From: Pseudoalteromonas shioyasakiensis
Lineage (GTDB): Bacteria; Pseudomonadota; Gammaproteobacteria; Enterobacterales; Alteromonadaceae
Assembly (NCBI RefSeq): GCF_001550135.1
Contig: NZ_LRUE01000024.1
Coordinates: forward strand, 62,001-126,000
Length of the DNA: 64,000 bases
Direction of reading: 5' to 3'
Under the pieces are notes generated by a model, which was not told where the DNA came from, searched no databases, and saw nothing but the letters and a program-made list of their open reading frames with translations. The translations under genes and the position numbers were made by a program. Shown here piece by piece: positions 8,704 to 18,239 of this stretch (positions are counted from its first letter, which is position 1; each line of letters begins with the position of its first letter).

Positions 8704-10377
8704 TTAGCCAATTTTTTTGTATTTAATACGCTTTGGTTGTGCCGCTTCTGCGCCTAAGGTTTTCTTCAACCACTCTTCGTATTCTGTGTAGTTACCATCG
8801 AAGAAGTTAATTTGGCCTTCATCACGGTAATCAAGAATATGTGTAGCAATACGGTCAAGGAACCAACGGTCATGCGAGATACACATTACACAGCCAGGGA
8901 ACTCTAAAATAGCGTTCTCAAGTGCACGTAGTGTTTCAACGTCTAGGTCATTGGTTGGCTCATCCAGTAGTAATACGTTACCACCTGCTTTTAATAGCTT
9001 AGCTAGGTGTAAACGGTTGCGCTCACCACCTGATAGGTCTTTAACGAATTTTTGTTGGTCGTTACCTTTGAAGTTAAAGCGGCCAACATAGGCACGGCTC
9101 GGGAATTCAAAGTTACCAATTTTTAATACGTCTTGGCCGTTAGAGATTTCTTGGAAAACAGTGTTGCTTTCGTCCATGTCGCCACGGAACTGATCAACCG
9201 TTGCAAGCTCAACTGTGTCACCAACAATGATCTCACCGCTATCAGGCGTTTCTTCACCACTTAGCATTTTGAATAGCGTTGATTTACCCGCACCATTGGC
9301 ACCGATAATACCTACGATAGCGCCTTTCGGCATTGCAAAGTTTAAGTCATCGATTAATACACGGTCGCCAAAGCTCTTCTTCAGGCCTTTCACTTCGATA
9401 ACTTGATCACCTAAGCGTGGACCCGGTGGAATGAATAGCTCATTCGTTTCGTTACGCTTTTGGTAATCGTTTTGCTGAAGCTCAGAGAACTGTGCCATAC
9501 GTGCTTTAGACTTAGCTTGACGGCCTTTCGGGTTTGAACGAACCCATTCAAGTTCTTGCGCGATTGATTTTTGACGTGCTTTTTCAGATTTCTGTTCTTG
9601 TTGTAAACGTAAATCTTTTTGCTCAAGCCACGATGAGTAATTACCTTCCCAAGGAATACCTTCACCACGGTCAAGCTCTAAAATCCAACCTGCTACGTTA
9701 TCTAAGAAGTAACGGTCGTGGGTTACAGCAACCACGGTACCTTCATAGTCGTGTAAGAAGCGCTCTAACCAAGCAACTGACTCAGCGTCTAAGTGGTTGG
9801 TAGGTTCGTCAAGAATAAGCATATCTGGTTTTTCAAGTAGTAAACGACAGATCGCAACACGGCGACGCTCACCACCCGAAAGGTGTTCAATTTTTGCATC
9901 CCAAGGTGGAAGGCGTAATGCATCAGCTGCACGCTCTAACACGTTGTCGATATTGTGACCATCGTGTGCTTGGATGATAGCTTCTAGTTCGCCTTGTTCT
10001 TTCGCAAGTGCATCGAAGTCAGCACCGTCCATTGCATACTCGTTGTATACTTCATCAAGGCGGTTTAGTGCATTTTTAACTTCGCTAACTGCTTCTTCTA
10101 CTGTTTCGCGAACCGTTTTGCTTTCGTCTAGTACAGGTTCTTGCGGTAAGTAACCGATTTTAGTGCCTGGTTGAGGGCGAGCTTCACCTTCAAAGTCTTG
10201 GTCAACACCAGCCATAATGCGAAGTAACGTTGATTTACCTGCACCGTTTAGACCTAGCACACCAATTTTTGCGCCTGGGAAAAAGTGTAAAGAAATATCT
10301 TTTAAGATAGTGCGCTTAGGTGGCACAACCTTAGAAACTCGACTCATCGAGAATATAAACTTATCTGGTAACACCAT
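8704..10377 (-). CDS. ettA: Energy-dependent translational throttle protein EttA (ABC-F)
   Basis: A cytoplasmic ABC-F ATPase that binds the ribosomal E site and gates the first elongation cycle according to ATP/ADP state. Two ABC modules are visible, with Walker A GLNGAGKST and GANGAGKST, signatures LSGGERRRVA and LSGGERNRLH, and Walker B motifs LILDEPTNHLD and LLLDEPTNDLD. The open frame extends 48 codons further upstream, but the family N-terminus (IFSMSRVSKVVPPKR) and an AAGG site 8 nt ahead favour the ATG at 10377, giving 557 residues, close to the usual 555. A folded repeat lies just upstream, between this gene and metA. Confidence 0.96.
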   Translation of the reverse strand: MVLPDKFIFSMSRVSKVVPPKRTILKDISLHFFPGAKIGVLGLNGAGKSTLLRIMAGVDQDFEGEARPQPGTKIGYLPQEPVLDESKTVRETVEEAVSEVKNALNRLDEVYNEYAMDGADFDALAKEQGELEAIIQAHDGHNIDNVLERAADALRLPPWDAKIEHLSGGERRRVAICRLLLEKPDMLILDEPTNHLDAESVAWLERFLHDYEGTVVAVTHDRYFLDNVAGWILELDRGEGIPWEGNYSSWLEQKDLRLQQEQKSEKARQKSIAQELEWVRSNPKGRQAKSKARMAQFSELQQNDYQKRNETNELFIPPGPRLGDQVIEVKGLKKSFGDRVLIDDLNFAMPKGAIVGIIGANGAGKSTLFKMLSGEETPDSGEIIVGDTVELATVDQFRGDMDESNTVFQEISNGQDVLKIGNFEFPSRAYVGRFNFKGNDQQKFVKDLSGGERNRLHLAKLLKAGGNVLLLDEPTNDLDVETLRALENAILEFPGCVMCISHDRWFLDRIATHILDYRDEGQINFFDGNYTEYEEWLKKTLGAEAAQPKRIKYKKIG

Positions 10378-10421
10378 GAAAGGAGCCTTCAATTTATAAG
10401 AAAAATTAACAGCGTATATTG

Positions 10422-10686
10422 TATACCCAAACCACCTCAAGGTGCGAGTTTCAGTTGGAATTAAAAGCGATTTAGGCAAGGCATTGATTGCAAACAATAG
10501 TGGTTCTATTGTTAAAATCAATAACGCAGTATAAATCGCTTTTAAACCAACCCTTTGGGCGCTTCACAGGCACTTACTCTCATCGTTGTTACTTTTTAAA
10601 AGGGACTGCCATTCTTGCAAAGTAACGCCTTGATATTAAGCACCTGTGAAACGCTGAATTCTGCATCTTGAGGAGGCTTGGGTATA
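10422..10686. repeat. 265-bp multi-stem palindromic element with TATACCCAA ends
   Basis: The termini are perfect inverted repeats (TATACCCAA at 10422-10430, TTGGGTATA at 10678-10686) and the similarity continues inward for about 30 bp. Inside are nested arms: a 14-bp perfect stem 10461-10474/10532-10545 capped by AACAATAG/CTATTGTT, then GCGCTTCACAGG (10559-10570) against CCTGTGAAACGC (10643-10654, one mismatch) enclosing GTTACTTT/AAAGTAAC. No coding frame is supported and no target-site duplication is obvious. It looks like a non-autonomous repeat or a structured RNA-like element in the gap between ettA and metA. It fills most of the 462-bp intergenic region. Confidence 0.75.
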
Positions 10687-10758
10687 GATGCTCTGTCGCG
10701 TATACGTCAACGAAACAGGCTTTTATGGACTTTGCTTTCAAACAAATAAAATTCATTT

Positions 10759-10782
10759 GGACATCTAAACATCTAGAGGTTG
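10759..10782 (+). promoter_or_regulatory. MetJ-like operator (tandem met boxes) upstream of metA
   Basis: Three tandem 8-mers resemble the met box AGACGTCT: GGACATCT (6/8), AAACATCT (6/8) and AGAGGTTG (5/8). MetJ with S-adenosylmethionine binds such tandem arrays to repress methionine genes. The site lies 57 bp before the metA start, which fits promoter occlusion. metJ itself is not in the window. Confidence 0.65.
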
Positions 10783-10839
10783 AAATTTCTAACTATCCGT
10801 TCATAATTAGCAGTCAGATAAGTATGCTCGGAGCCAGCT

Positions 10840-11787
10840 ATGCCCATTACAGTAAAAGATGAATTGCCTGCCATTGCAAAGTTACGTCAAGAAAACGTGT
10901 TTGTAATGCCAAAAAGTCGTGCTAAAACGCAAGAAATCCGCCCAATGCGTTTGGCCATCTTAAACTTAATGCCAAACAAAGTTGAAACCGAAGTGCAGTT
11001 TATTCGCTTGTTAGCAAACTCACCGCTGCAAGTTAATGTTGAGCTGTTGCGCTTAGATACCCATCGCACCAGTAGTAACTCTGAACAGCACATGGATACG
11101 TTTTATCGTTATTTTTCAGAAGTGAAAGATAATAACTACGATGCCATGATCATAACAGGCGCGCCGCTTGCTCATTTAGAGTATGACGAAGTTGCTTACT
11201 GGGACGAACTAAAAGTTATTTTAGATTGGGCAGAGCAGCATGTTACGTCTACGCTGTTTTCGTGTTGGGCGGCCCATGCCGGTCTTTATCATCACTATGG
11301 CCTCAAACGTGATCTGAAACCAAACAAACTCAGTGGCGTATTTACCCATAAAAGCTATTTTGACCATGCAGCGCTGACGCGTGGCTTTGATGATACCTTT
11401 TTAGTGCCACATTCTCGTTATGGTCATATTGATATCGATAAGATTAATGCCTGCGAAGAGCTGGTAGTATTAGCCGGATCAGAGCGAGTTGGTGCCTACT
11501 TAATTAAAAATAAATCAGGTAGCCAAGTGTATATTACTGGCCATCCAGAGTACGATGCTCATACCTTAAAAGGGGAGTATTTACGCGACCAAGAAAAATC
11601 AGCGGATGCACCTAAGCCAGAAAATTACTTCCCTGACGATAACCCAGACAACGAACCGTCGAAAACGTGGCAAAGTCATGCCTTTTTATTGTTTTCGAAT
11701 TGGTTAAACTATTATGTGTACCAAACTACACCGTATGATATTAACTTAGTTAGCCAAGATGTAAGGACTAACAACTATGCCGAGTAA
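10840..11787 (+). CDS. metA: Homoserine O-succinyltransferase
   Basis: First committed enzyme of methionine synthesis, acylating homoserine from succinyl-CoA in the cytoplasm. The 315-residue protein carries the nucleophile Cys142 in [15 protein letters not shown] and His235/Glu237 in TGHPEYD, at the numbering of the Escherichia coli enzyme. Family members may use acetyl-CoA instead; acyl donor is inferred. The ATG has GGAG nearby upstream. Its last 11 bases overlap the start of the first methionine-synthase gene, so the pathway's first and last steps are translationally coupled, and a MetJ-like operator precedes it. Confidence 0.95.
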   Translation: MPITVKDELPAIAKLRQENVFVMPKSRAKTQEIRPMRLAILNLMPNKVETEVQFIRLLANSPLQVNVELLRLDTHRTSSNSEQHMDTFYRYFSEVKDNNYDAMIITGAPLAHLEYDEVAYWDELKVILDWAEQHVTSTLFSCWAAHAGLYHHYGLKRDLKPNKLSGVFTHKSYFDHAALTRGFDDTFLVPHSRYGHIDIDKINACEELVVLAGSERVGAYLIKNKSGSQVYITGHPEYDAHTLKGEYLRDQEKSADAPKPENYFPDDNPDNEPSKTWQSHAFLLFSNWLNYYVYQTTPYDINLVSQDVRTNNYAE

Positions 11788-12844
11788 TGCAGTGAATAAA
11801 CGCGAACAATTAACCGAGGCGCTAAAACAGCGAATTTTAATCCTCGATGGCGCGATGGGCACCATGATCCAAGAATATAAATTAGAAGAACAGGATTATC
11901 GCGGTGAGCGCTTTAAAGACTGGCATGTACTTATTAAAGGCAATAACGATTTATTAAGCCTAACTCAGCCAAAAATCATTGCTGATATTCATCGTGCTTA
12001 CTTAGAAGCCGGTGCTGATATTATCGAAACCAACACCTTTAATGCCACGACTATTTCGATGGAAGATTACGATATGGCGAGCCTTAGCCGCGAAATCAAC
12101 TTCGAGTCAGCGAAGCTTGCACGCAGCGTGTGTGATGAACTTGAAGCAAAGGATCCTAGCAAACCGCGTTATGTAGCCGGTGTACTTGGGCCAACGTCAA
12201 AAACCTGTTCTATTTCACCAGATGTAAATGACCCAGGTTATCGTAATATCAACTTTGATAAGCTGGTGGCTGCCTATGTTGAGTCTACACTGGCATTAAT
12301 GGAAGGTGGTGCTGATCTTATTTTGATAGAAACCATCTTTGATACCCTTAATGCAAAAGCGGCTTCGTTCGCTGTAGAAGAAGCATTCGAGCAAGCTGGT
12401 CGTAGTTTACCTGTAATGATCTCAGGCACCATTACCGATGCCTCAGGCCGTACTTTATCAGGGCAAACCACAGAAGCATTTTATAACTCAATTCGCCATA
12501 TTAAACCGCTATCAATCGGCCTTAACTGCGCCCTTGGTCCAGACTTACTGCGCCAGTATGTTGAAGAGTTATCGCGCGTTTGTGAAACCTTTACCTCGGT
12601 GCATCCAAATGCAGGTTTACCGAACGAGTTTGGCGAATATGATTTAGAAGCTCCTGAAATGGCCCAAGAAATTATTGATTGGGGCAAGTCTGGCTTTATC
12701 AACATTGTTGGTGGTTGTTGTGGCACCACACCGGCTCATATTAAGGCATTTGCGAAAGGCCTTGAAGGTGTTAAACCTCGCCAATTACCTGAGCTTGAAG
12801 TGCGTATGCGCTTATCGGGCCTTGAAGCGTGTAACTTAAACTAG
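11777..12844 (+). CDS. metH: Methionine synthase, homocysteine-binding half (split MetH, N-terminal module)
   Basis: This 355-residue protein is only the homocysteine-binding TIM-barrel module of cobalamin-dependent methionine synthase. The zinc ligands that activate homocysteine are in place: Cys251 in GLNCALGP and Cys314/Cys315 in [10 protein letters not shown]. It begins inside the end of metA (ATGCCGAGTAA overlap) and ends with TAG 9 nt before the second half. In Escherichia coli this module and the rest form one 1227-residue chain; here the break falls in the linker between the homocysteine and folate modules. AGGA between stop and next ATG shows the second piece is translated as its own protein. 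Confidence 0.93.
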   Translation: MPSNAVNKREQLTEALKQRILILDGAMGTMIQEYKLEEQDYRGERFKDWHVLIKGNNDLLSLTQPKIIADIHRAYLEAGADIIETNTFNATTISMEDYDMASLSREINFESAKLARSVCDELEAKDPSKPRYVAGVLGPTSKTCSISPDVNDPGYRNINFDKLVAAYVESTLALMEGGADLILIETIFDTLNAKAASFAVEEAFEQAGRSLPVMISGTITDASGRTLSGQTTEAFYNSIRHIKPLSIGLNCALGPDLLRQYVEELSRVCETFTSVHPNAGLPNEFGEYDLEAPEMAQEIIDWGKSGFINIVGGCCGTTPAHIKAFAKGLEGVKPRQLPELEVRMRLSGLEACNLN

Positions 12845-12853
12845 GAAACCGAC

Positions 12854-15484
12854 ATGACTGACCAAATTGCTGTATTTACTAACGTCGGTGAGCGTACCAA
12901 TGTAACAGGCTCGGCTAAGTTTAAGCGCTTGATCATGGAAGAAGATTACGAGACCGCTCTCGATGTTGCTCGTGAACAAGTAGAAAATGGCGCGCAAGTA
13001 ATTGATATCAACATGGATGAAGCCATGTTGGACTCGAAAGCGGCGATGGTAAAGTTTTTAAACTTAATTGCCTCAGAGCCTGATATCTCAAAAGTACCTA
13101 TCATGGTCGACTCATCTAAATGGGAAGTGATTGAAGCAGGCTTAAAGTGTATTCAAGGTAAGGCCATTGTTAACTCAATTTCACTTAAAGAAGGTGAAGA
13201 GCCGTTCATCCGCCAAGCTAAGTTAATTAAACGCTTTGGCGCTGCTGCGGTTGTAATGGCATTTGATGAAACCGGGCAAGCAGAAACTGCTGATCGTAAG
13301 TTCGAGATTTGTCAGCGTAGCTACAAAATACTCGTTGATGATATTGGCTTTCCGCCAGAAGATATTATTTTTGACCCGAACATTTTTGCTGTAGCAACGG
13401 GTATTGAAGAGCATGATAACTACGCTGTTGAGTTTATCGAAGGTACGCGCCGAATTAAGCAAGGCTTACCGCACTGTAAAGTGTCGGGTGGTGTATCGAA
13501 TGTGTCGTTCTCGTTCCGAGGTAATAACCCAGTACGTGAAGCTATTCACTCTGTGTTTTTATACCACGCGATTAAAGCGGGTATGGACATGGGCATTGTA
13601 AATGCGGGCCAATTAGCGGTTTACGATGATATCCCTGAAGAGCTGCGCAAAGCTGTAGAAGATGTGATCCTCAATACCGATCCAGGTGCTGGTGAGCGAC
13701 TTGTTGAACTTGCACCCAAATACTCAGGTATGGCGCAAGCAGAGAAAGTAGAAGATTTAGAGTGGCGTACTTGGCCTGTCGAAAAGCGCCTTGAACATGC
13801 GTTAGTAAAAGGCATTACCGAGTACATCGACGAAGATACCGAAGAGTGCCGTAAGAGCAAGGCTAAGCCTATCGAAGTGATCGAAGGCCCGCTGATGGAC
13901 GGCATGAACGTAGTAGGTGACTTATTTGGCGCGGGTAAAATGTTCTTACCTCAGGTTGTTAAGTCTGCACGTGTAATGAAGCGCGCCGTTGCCTATCTTG
14001 ACCCTTTCATTGAAGCCGAAAAAGAAGAGGGCGCAACCAATGGTAAAGTGGTTATGGCAACCGTTAAGGGCGACGTACACGACATTGGTAAGAATATAGT
14101 AGGCGTTGTACTGCAATGTAATAACTACGAGGTTATTGACCTTGGTGTGATGGTGCCGGCAGAGAAAATTTTGCAAACCGCCATTGACGAAAAAGCTGAC
14201 ATTATTGGTTTATCAGGGCTGATTACCCCATCACTTGATGAAATGGTGCATGTTGCGAAAGAAATGACTCGTCGTGGTTTTGAATTACCGTTACTAATTG
14301 GTGGTGCAACAACCTCTAAAGCGCATACTGCGGTTAAAATTGAGCCTCAGTATGATAAAGGTGTGGTTTATGTAAATAACGCCAGCCGCGCTGTAGGGGT
14401 GGTTTCTAATTTACTGTCGAAAGAGTTAAAGCCAGCATTTTTAGAGAAAACCAAGGCTGAGTATGAAAAAGTACGTGAACAACAAGCACGTAAAAAGCCG
14501 CGCTCAAAACCAGTTACTTTACAGCGTGCTCGCGACAACGCTGTAAAACTCGATTGGGACAACTACACGCCACCTGTACCGAAAAAGCTGGGTGTGACTG
14601 AGTTTAAAGATGTTTCGATTACGACGTTAAGACAGTACATCGACTGGACACCTTATTTCATGACGTGGTCAATCGCTGGTAAGTACCCACGTATTCTTGA
14701 AGATGAAATTGTAGGTGAACAGGCTAAAAGCTTATTCGCTGATGCCAACGCAATGCTTGATGAGCTTGAGCAATCAGGTGCGCTACAACCTCTAGGTGTC
14801 ATTGGTTTATTCCCTGCAAACCGAGTAGGGGATGACATTGAGATTTACACCGATGAGTCACGTACAACGCTTTTAACTACATCGTGTCATTTACGTCAGC
14901 AAACTGAAAAAACCGACTTTGCTAACTATTGTTTAGCTGATTATATTGCGCCAAAAGGCACTCCTGATTACTTTGGTGCTTTTGCGGTTACTGGTGGTCT
15001 TGAAGAAGATGACCTTGCCGATGCCTTCGATGCTAAGCAAGATGATTATAATAAGATTATGGTTAAAGCCGTTGCAGACCGTTTAGCTGAGGCGTTTGCT
15101 GAGTACTTGCATGAGCAAGTGCGTAAAGAGTATTGGGGCTATGCGGTAGATGAAAATCTATCGAACGATGAACTTATTCGTGAAAACTACCAAGGTATTC
15201 GCCCAGCGCCAGGTTATCCTGCTTGTCCTGAACATACAGAGAAGAAGAAAATCTGGCAGTTACTTGATACCGAGCAGCGTATTGGCATGAAGCTAACAAG
15301 TTCATACGCAATGTGGCCGGGTGCGGCGGTTTCTGGTTGGTATTTCTCTCACCCTGAAGCTAAGTACTACGCAGTGGCGCAAATTCAAAAAGATCAGGTT
15401 GAAGATTACGCTAAGCGTACCAACATGACTCTTGCAGAAGCTGAGCGTTGGTTGTCGCCTAATTTGGGCTATGAACCAGAATAA
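12854..15484 (+). CDS. metH: Methionine synthase, folate/cobalamin/reactivation part (split MetH, C-terminal modules)
   Basis: An 876-residue protein holding the remaining three MetH modules. Residues 1-320 form the pterin-binding barrel ([29 protein letters not shown]). Residues about 335-570 are the cobalamin cap and Rossmann domains with the lower-ligand histidine His409 in [10 protein letters not shown]. The C-terminal part is the SAM-dependent reactivation domain ([15 protein letters not shown]). An AGGA site precedes the ATG. Together with the 355-residue upstream protein the total, about 1231 residues, equals full-length MetH, so the enzyme should assemble from two chains. A strong terminator ends the metA-metH unit. 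Confidence 0.95.
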   Translation: MTDQIAVFTNVGERTNVTGSAKFKRLIMEEDYETALDVAREQVENGAQVIDINMDEAMLDSKAAMVKFLNLIASEPDISKVPIMVDSSKWEVIEAGLKCIQGKAIVNSISLKEGEEPFIRQAKLIKRFGAAAVVMAFDETGQAETADRKFEICQRSYKILVDDIGFPPEDIIFDPNIFAVATGIEEHDNYAVEFIEGTRRIKQGLPHCKVSGGVSNVSFSFRGNNPVREAIHSVFLYHAIKAGMDMGIVNAGQLAVYDDIPEELRKAVEDVILNTDPGAGERLVELAPKYSGMAQAEKVEDLEWRTWPVEKRLEHALVKGITEYIDEDTEECRKSKAKPIEVIEGPLMDGMNVVGDLFGAGKMFLPQVVKSARVMKRAVAYLDPFIEAEKEEGATNGKVVMATVKGDVHDIGKNIVGVVLQCNNYEVIDLGVMVPAEKILQTAIDEKADIIGLSGLITPSLDEMVHVAKEMTRRGFELPLLIGGATTSKAHTAVKIEPQYDKGVVYVNNASRAVGVVSNLLSKELKPAFLEKTKAEYEKVREQQARKKPRSKPVTLQRARDNAVKLDWDNYTPPVPKKLGVTEFKDVSITTLRQYIDWTPYFMTWSIAGKYPRILEDEIVGEQAKSLFADANAMLDELEQSGALQPLGVIGLFPANRVGDDIEIYTDESRTTLLTTSCHLRQQTEKTDFANYCLADYIAPKGTPDYFGAFAVTGGLEEDDLADAFDAKQDDYNKIMVKAVADRLAEAFAEYLHEQVRKEYWGYAVDENLSNDELIRENYQGIRPAPGYPACPEHTEKKKIWQLLDTEQRIGMKLTSSYAMWPGAAVSGWYFSHPEAKYYAVAQIQKDQVEDYAKRTNMTLAEAERWLSPNLGYEPE

Positions 15485-15515
15485 TAACCTTTAGTTACTA
15501 GCTTTTGTTTGAATT

Positions 15516-15547
15516 AAAAACGAGCCCCCAAATGGCTCGTTTTTTTA
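15516..15547 (+). terminator. Intrinsic terminator after the methionine operon
   Basis: AAAAACGAGCC (15516-15526) pairs with GGCTCGTTTTT (15534-15544), followed by further T residues. It lies about 30 bp after the stop of the second metH gene. Confidence 0.9.
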
Positions 15548-15631
15548 TGCTTATTTTTTATCATACTTTTTTCTTTTTAATTGCTTTAATACTGGCAAAT
15601 TCCTTCTATTTTAAATATTTGTGTTAAAGTT

Positions 15632-15793
15632 ATACCAATTCGCTTAATAAAGTGGTCTATTTTGAGGCAATAAAACCTCGTTGATAACAAGGCAAAAATT
15701 TCGTTATTTAGTTGTTCTAAATCAGAAATTTTTAACGCAGGTAGCGACAGGTTTAATCCCTCAAAATGATTAAGTATTATTGCGGATTGGTAT
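15632..15793. repeat. 162-bp palindromic repeat with ATACCAAT ends
   Basis: ATACCAATTCGC at the left end and GCGGATTGGTAT at the right end (15782-15793) are inverted copies with one mismatch. Pairing continues inward through TTTTGAGG/CCTCAAAA and AACCT/AGGTT, then a central AAAAATTTC/GAAATTTTT stem with ATTTAG/CTAAAT at its tip. The element thus folds into one long imperfect hairpin. It fills the gap between metH and the diguanylate cyclase; an apparent minus-strand ORF crossing it is an accident of the fold. Confidence 0.75.
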
Positions 15794-15827
15794 TGTTGAG
15801 ATTGATCAAGAAATCTAAGGTGAAATT

Positions 15828-16868
15828 GTGATTGATACAGTGAATGCAAGTGACAAAGATAAAGCACGATTTTTACGTGTTTTTGCATTTATTGGTTCGA
15901 TTACCTCGTTTTTAATGGCGATCACCAGCTATCAAGATGGTTACCATGCCCTTAGCTATTTATTAATTATTGGCGGTTTTGTGTTTGCCTCACCTTTCGT
16001 CATTAAAAATCGTGACGAAACCATCGCAGTACTTATGCTGTACGCCCTCTATTCGATGATGTGTTTTTTAATCGTCTCTGGGGGCAGCAATGGCACTGGG
16101 CCGTTATGGCTATTTATTGTATCTCCTGTGACATTTTTTATTCGTGGCTTAAAGCGCGGAGCATTTGATCTTATCTTGCTTGCCATTATTATTTCGGTGC
16201 TTTTCTATTTTACTGAGCAATTTGGTTATTACAGTTATTCGAGTCACTACTTTCCTACACGTGTCATGCTGTGTTTCTCGATTTTATGTATTTTGGCTGG
16301 CTTCTACGAATATTACCGCAATAAATACAGTTTGCAGTTAATGGAACAACTTAAGCTTAATCAAAAGCTTGCGCGTACTGATGCGATGACTGAACTCGCT
16401 AACCGTCGCTACGCAACTGAATGCTTGCAAGATAAGCGCTTTGGCGAAGGGGCTGTGTTCTTGCTGATGGATGTTGATAACTTTAAACAAATCAACGATA
16501 CCTACGGTCATCAAGTGGGCGATGAGGTGCTAATATTTTTCGCTGATGTCTTTAAAGAAGTGTGCACAGAAGAAGATGTTATTTCCCGTTGGGGAGGCGA
16601 AGAGTTTCTAATTGTGATCCCAACAGGGCATGAGCTTAGAGCTAGAAAAGTCGCTGAAAAAATCCATAAGAAGCTCGCTGAAAAGCCATTTACGAGCGGC
16701 CAACATCGTTTTAATGTCACCTTAAGTATTGGCTTGTACGTGCGCGTTGCTGATGAGAGCATGGATCACTGTTTGAACATTGCCGATAAACGGCTTTACC
16801 GCGCTAAATCGCAAGGTAAAAATCAAACGGTTGCTGAAGTCGATTTAGCAAAGCATGAGCCTGCTTGA
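15828..16868 (+). CDS. Membrane-bound diguanylate cyclase (GGDEF)
   Basis: A 346-residue protein with about six N-terminal membrane helices (residues 15-165) and a cytoplasmic GGDEF domain (about 180-335) that makes c-di-GMP from two GTP. The active loop reads RWGGEEF, an accepted variant, and the GTP/Mg segment DVDNFKQINDTYGHQVGD is intact. The position five residues before the loop, where RxxD forms the inhibitory site, reads TEED, so product inhibition is probably absent. The start is GTG with AAGGTG upstream, 35 bp after the palindromic repeat. The sensory input of the membrane part is unknown. Confidence 0.9.
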   Translation: MIDTVNASDKDKARFLRVFAFIGSITSFLMAITSYQDGYHALSYLLIIGGFVFASPFVIKNRDETIAVLMLYALYSMMCFLIVSGGSNGTGPLWLFIVSPVTFFIRGLKRGAFDLILLAIIISVLFYFTEQFGYYSYSSHYFPTRVMLCFSILCILAGFYEYYRNKYSLQLMEQLKLNQKLARTDAMTELANRRYATECLQDKRFGEGAVFLLMDVDNFKQINDTYGHQVGDEVLIFFADVFKEVCTEEDVISRWGGEEFLIVIPTGHELRARKVAEKIHKKLAEKPFTSGQHRFNVTLSIGLYVRVADESMDHCLNIADKRLYRAKSQGKNQTVAEVDLAKHEPA

Positions 16869-16870
16869 TA

Positions 16871-16897
16871 AATAAAGCCGCAATTAGCGGCTTTATT
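16871..16897. terminator. Bidirectional terminator between the cyclase and the CsbD-like gene
   Basis: AATAAAGCCGC (16871-16881) and GCGGCTTTATT (16887-16897) form a perfect 11-bp stem with a 5-nt loop between two convergent genes. Each side has only a short T-run. Confidence 0.7.
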
Positions 16898-16908
16898 GAT
16901 TGCTCAAA

Positions 16909-17106
16909 TTAATGGCTTTTTTCAAAGTCGCTGACTTCACGCTCAGCTTCTTCCTTAGATTTACCGTATTTTTGCTGAAGTTTACCAACCAGCTCTTTAC
17001 GGCTACCTTCAATTTTATCTAAATCATCATCGGTAAGGTCACCCCATTTACGTTGTGCTTTACCTTTCAGCTCTTTCCAGTTGCCTTCTAAATGATCGCT
17101 GTTCAT
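16909..17106 (-). CDS. CsbD-family small stress protein (YjbJ-like)
   Basis: A 65-residue, highly charged protein of the CsbD/YjbJ family, abundant in stressed or stationary cells of many bacteria but of unknown biochemical role. Family segments GNWKELKGKAQRKWGDLTDDD and IEGSRKELVGKLQQKYG are unmistakable. Two adjacent ATG codons could start it; the second (17106) has the better distance from AAGGAG and matches the usual MN start. It converges with the diguanylate cyclase gene across a shared hairpin. Confidence 0.9.
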   Translation of the reverse strand: MNSDHLEGNWKELKGKAQRKWGDLTDDDLDKIEGSRKELVGKLQQKYGKSKEEAEREVSDFEKSH

Positions 17107-17302
17107 CATAATCTCCTTACTTTGTTAAACATTCATCTTAGTAAGAGCAATCGCTGTACCAATTTGGTGAAATTTATTAACTTATTGATTTATAGTTATT
17201 TTATGATTTTACATATAATGAGTGGAATTTATAAGTTTGCAATTACTACGTAGTTTTTAGAATCAGCCTGTAATATTTTCTGTTGCGCTAGTTTTTAGAT
17301 AC

Positions 17303-18070
17303 TTAGTGGCTCTTAGAGGTATAGCGATTGATTATCCGCGTGTATTCTTCAGTTGATTTTAGTTTACGTAAGTTCTCGTTAAACAGGTCTCTTAAGGCTT
17401 CGTCTCGAAATAAAAAGCCACTGGGGTTTTTGCCAAATAACGCAAATCGTTGCACAGGTTTAGAGACATCAATTTCGTTATTGATATTAATTAACGCTCG
17501 ATAATAATCAAAAATTTTACCGTCCATCTGGATCACTTCGTAGCGCTCTCGATACAAAAGCTGTACTTGTGCAAGTTGATCATAGGTTTCTGCGTATTGT
17601 GGGTTTTCTTTGGCCATTACTTGATATTCTGGTGAGAGTAATTCTTTTGCACCTTGCCATGAAAGAACACTAAAGTGTTTTAATTGTGCGATAGAGCTAA
17701 GCTGCAGGTTTTGCTTGGCCAGACTAAAAGCAAAGTTCTCGTAGCTGTAAGCAATATCTGAAAAGTAACCGCTCATTTGATGGGTTTCGATAACTTTTTC
17801 ATTAATATCAGACACAACATCAACTAAGTTCTCAGTATACAAAGGGATCCGCCTTGCATAGGGAACGTAGACAAAGTGTATTTGATAACCGTGAACACTG
17901 AGTGTTGCACGAAGTAAGTCAGGAATAATGCCTGTGTTGTCTTCAACCATGACCCAAGGGGGTAGTGTATTGCCAAGTGCAACCGTAATTTTTTGCTGAC
18001 TAAATGCTTTTTGAAACGGGAAAACTAAAAGTAGCAAGGTGATTAAAATACGGGGGTAAATCCTGCACAA
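17303..18070 (-). CDS. Periplasmic solute-binding protein, family 3 type
   Basis: A 255-residue exported protein: the first 24 residues are a signal peptide ending at AFSQQ, followed by a two-lobe family-3 binding fold (VALGNTLPPWVMVEDNTGIIPDLL near the start, and IINRYTSKSH at the end). Such orphan proteins without permease genes nearby often act as sensors or minor binding proteins, for example of the group resembling amino-acid receptors. The start is TTG at 18070, chosen for an AAGGA site 7 nt upstream. No ABC permease or sensor kinase adjoins it, so ligand and role are open. Confidence 0.72.
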   Translation of the reverse strand: MCRIYPRILITLLLLVFPFQKAFSQQKITVALGNTLPPWVMVEDNTGIIPDLLRATLSVHGYQIHFVYVPYARRIPLYTENLVDVVSDINEKVIETHQMSGYFSDIAYSYENFAFSLAKQNLQLSSIAQLKHFSVLSWQGAKELLSPEYQVMAKENPQYAETYDQLAQVQLLYRERYEVIQMDGKIFDYYRALININNEIDVSKPVQRFALFGKNPSGFLFRDEALRDLFNENLRKLKSTEEYTRIINRYTSKSH

Positions 18071-18239
18071 GTTAATTCCTTATTCTGATTTTTGTTTGGT
18101 CGTTTAATCAAGAATAAGTCTAAACTGGCAGAATGCAATGTTTTCACTTCTAAAGCCCGAGATAGAAAATAAGCCTATAGCCATCGCAATTTTTAGTTTT
18201 TTGATACAATGCGCGAAAAGAAAGTAAGAGATACCTAAC

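Noticed and set aside
10378-10521. 48-codon N-terminal extension of ettA
   Set aside because: It reads into the palindromic element and lacks family similarity; the ATG at 10377 has a ribosome site and the standard N-terminus.
10668-10862. Plus-strand ORF ahead of metA
   Set aside because: It begins inside the repeat end, crosses the MetJ-like site and overlaps the metA start; looks non-coding.
15586-15888. 100-codon minus-strand ORF after metH
   Set aside because: It is a translation of the palindromic repeat at 15632-15793 and overlaps the diguanylate cyclase start; no ribosome site or family.
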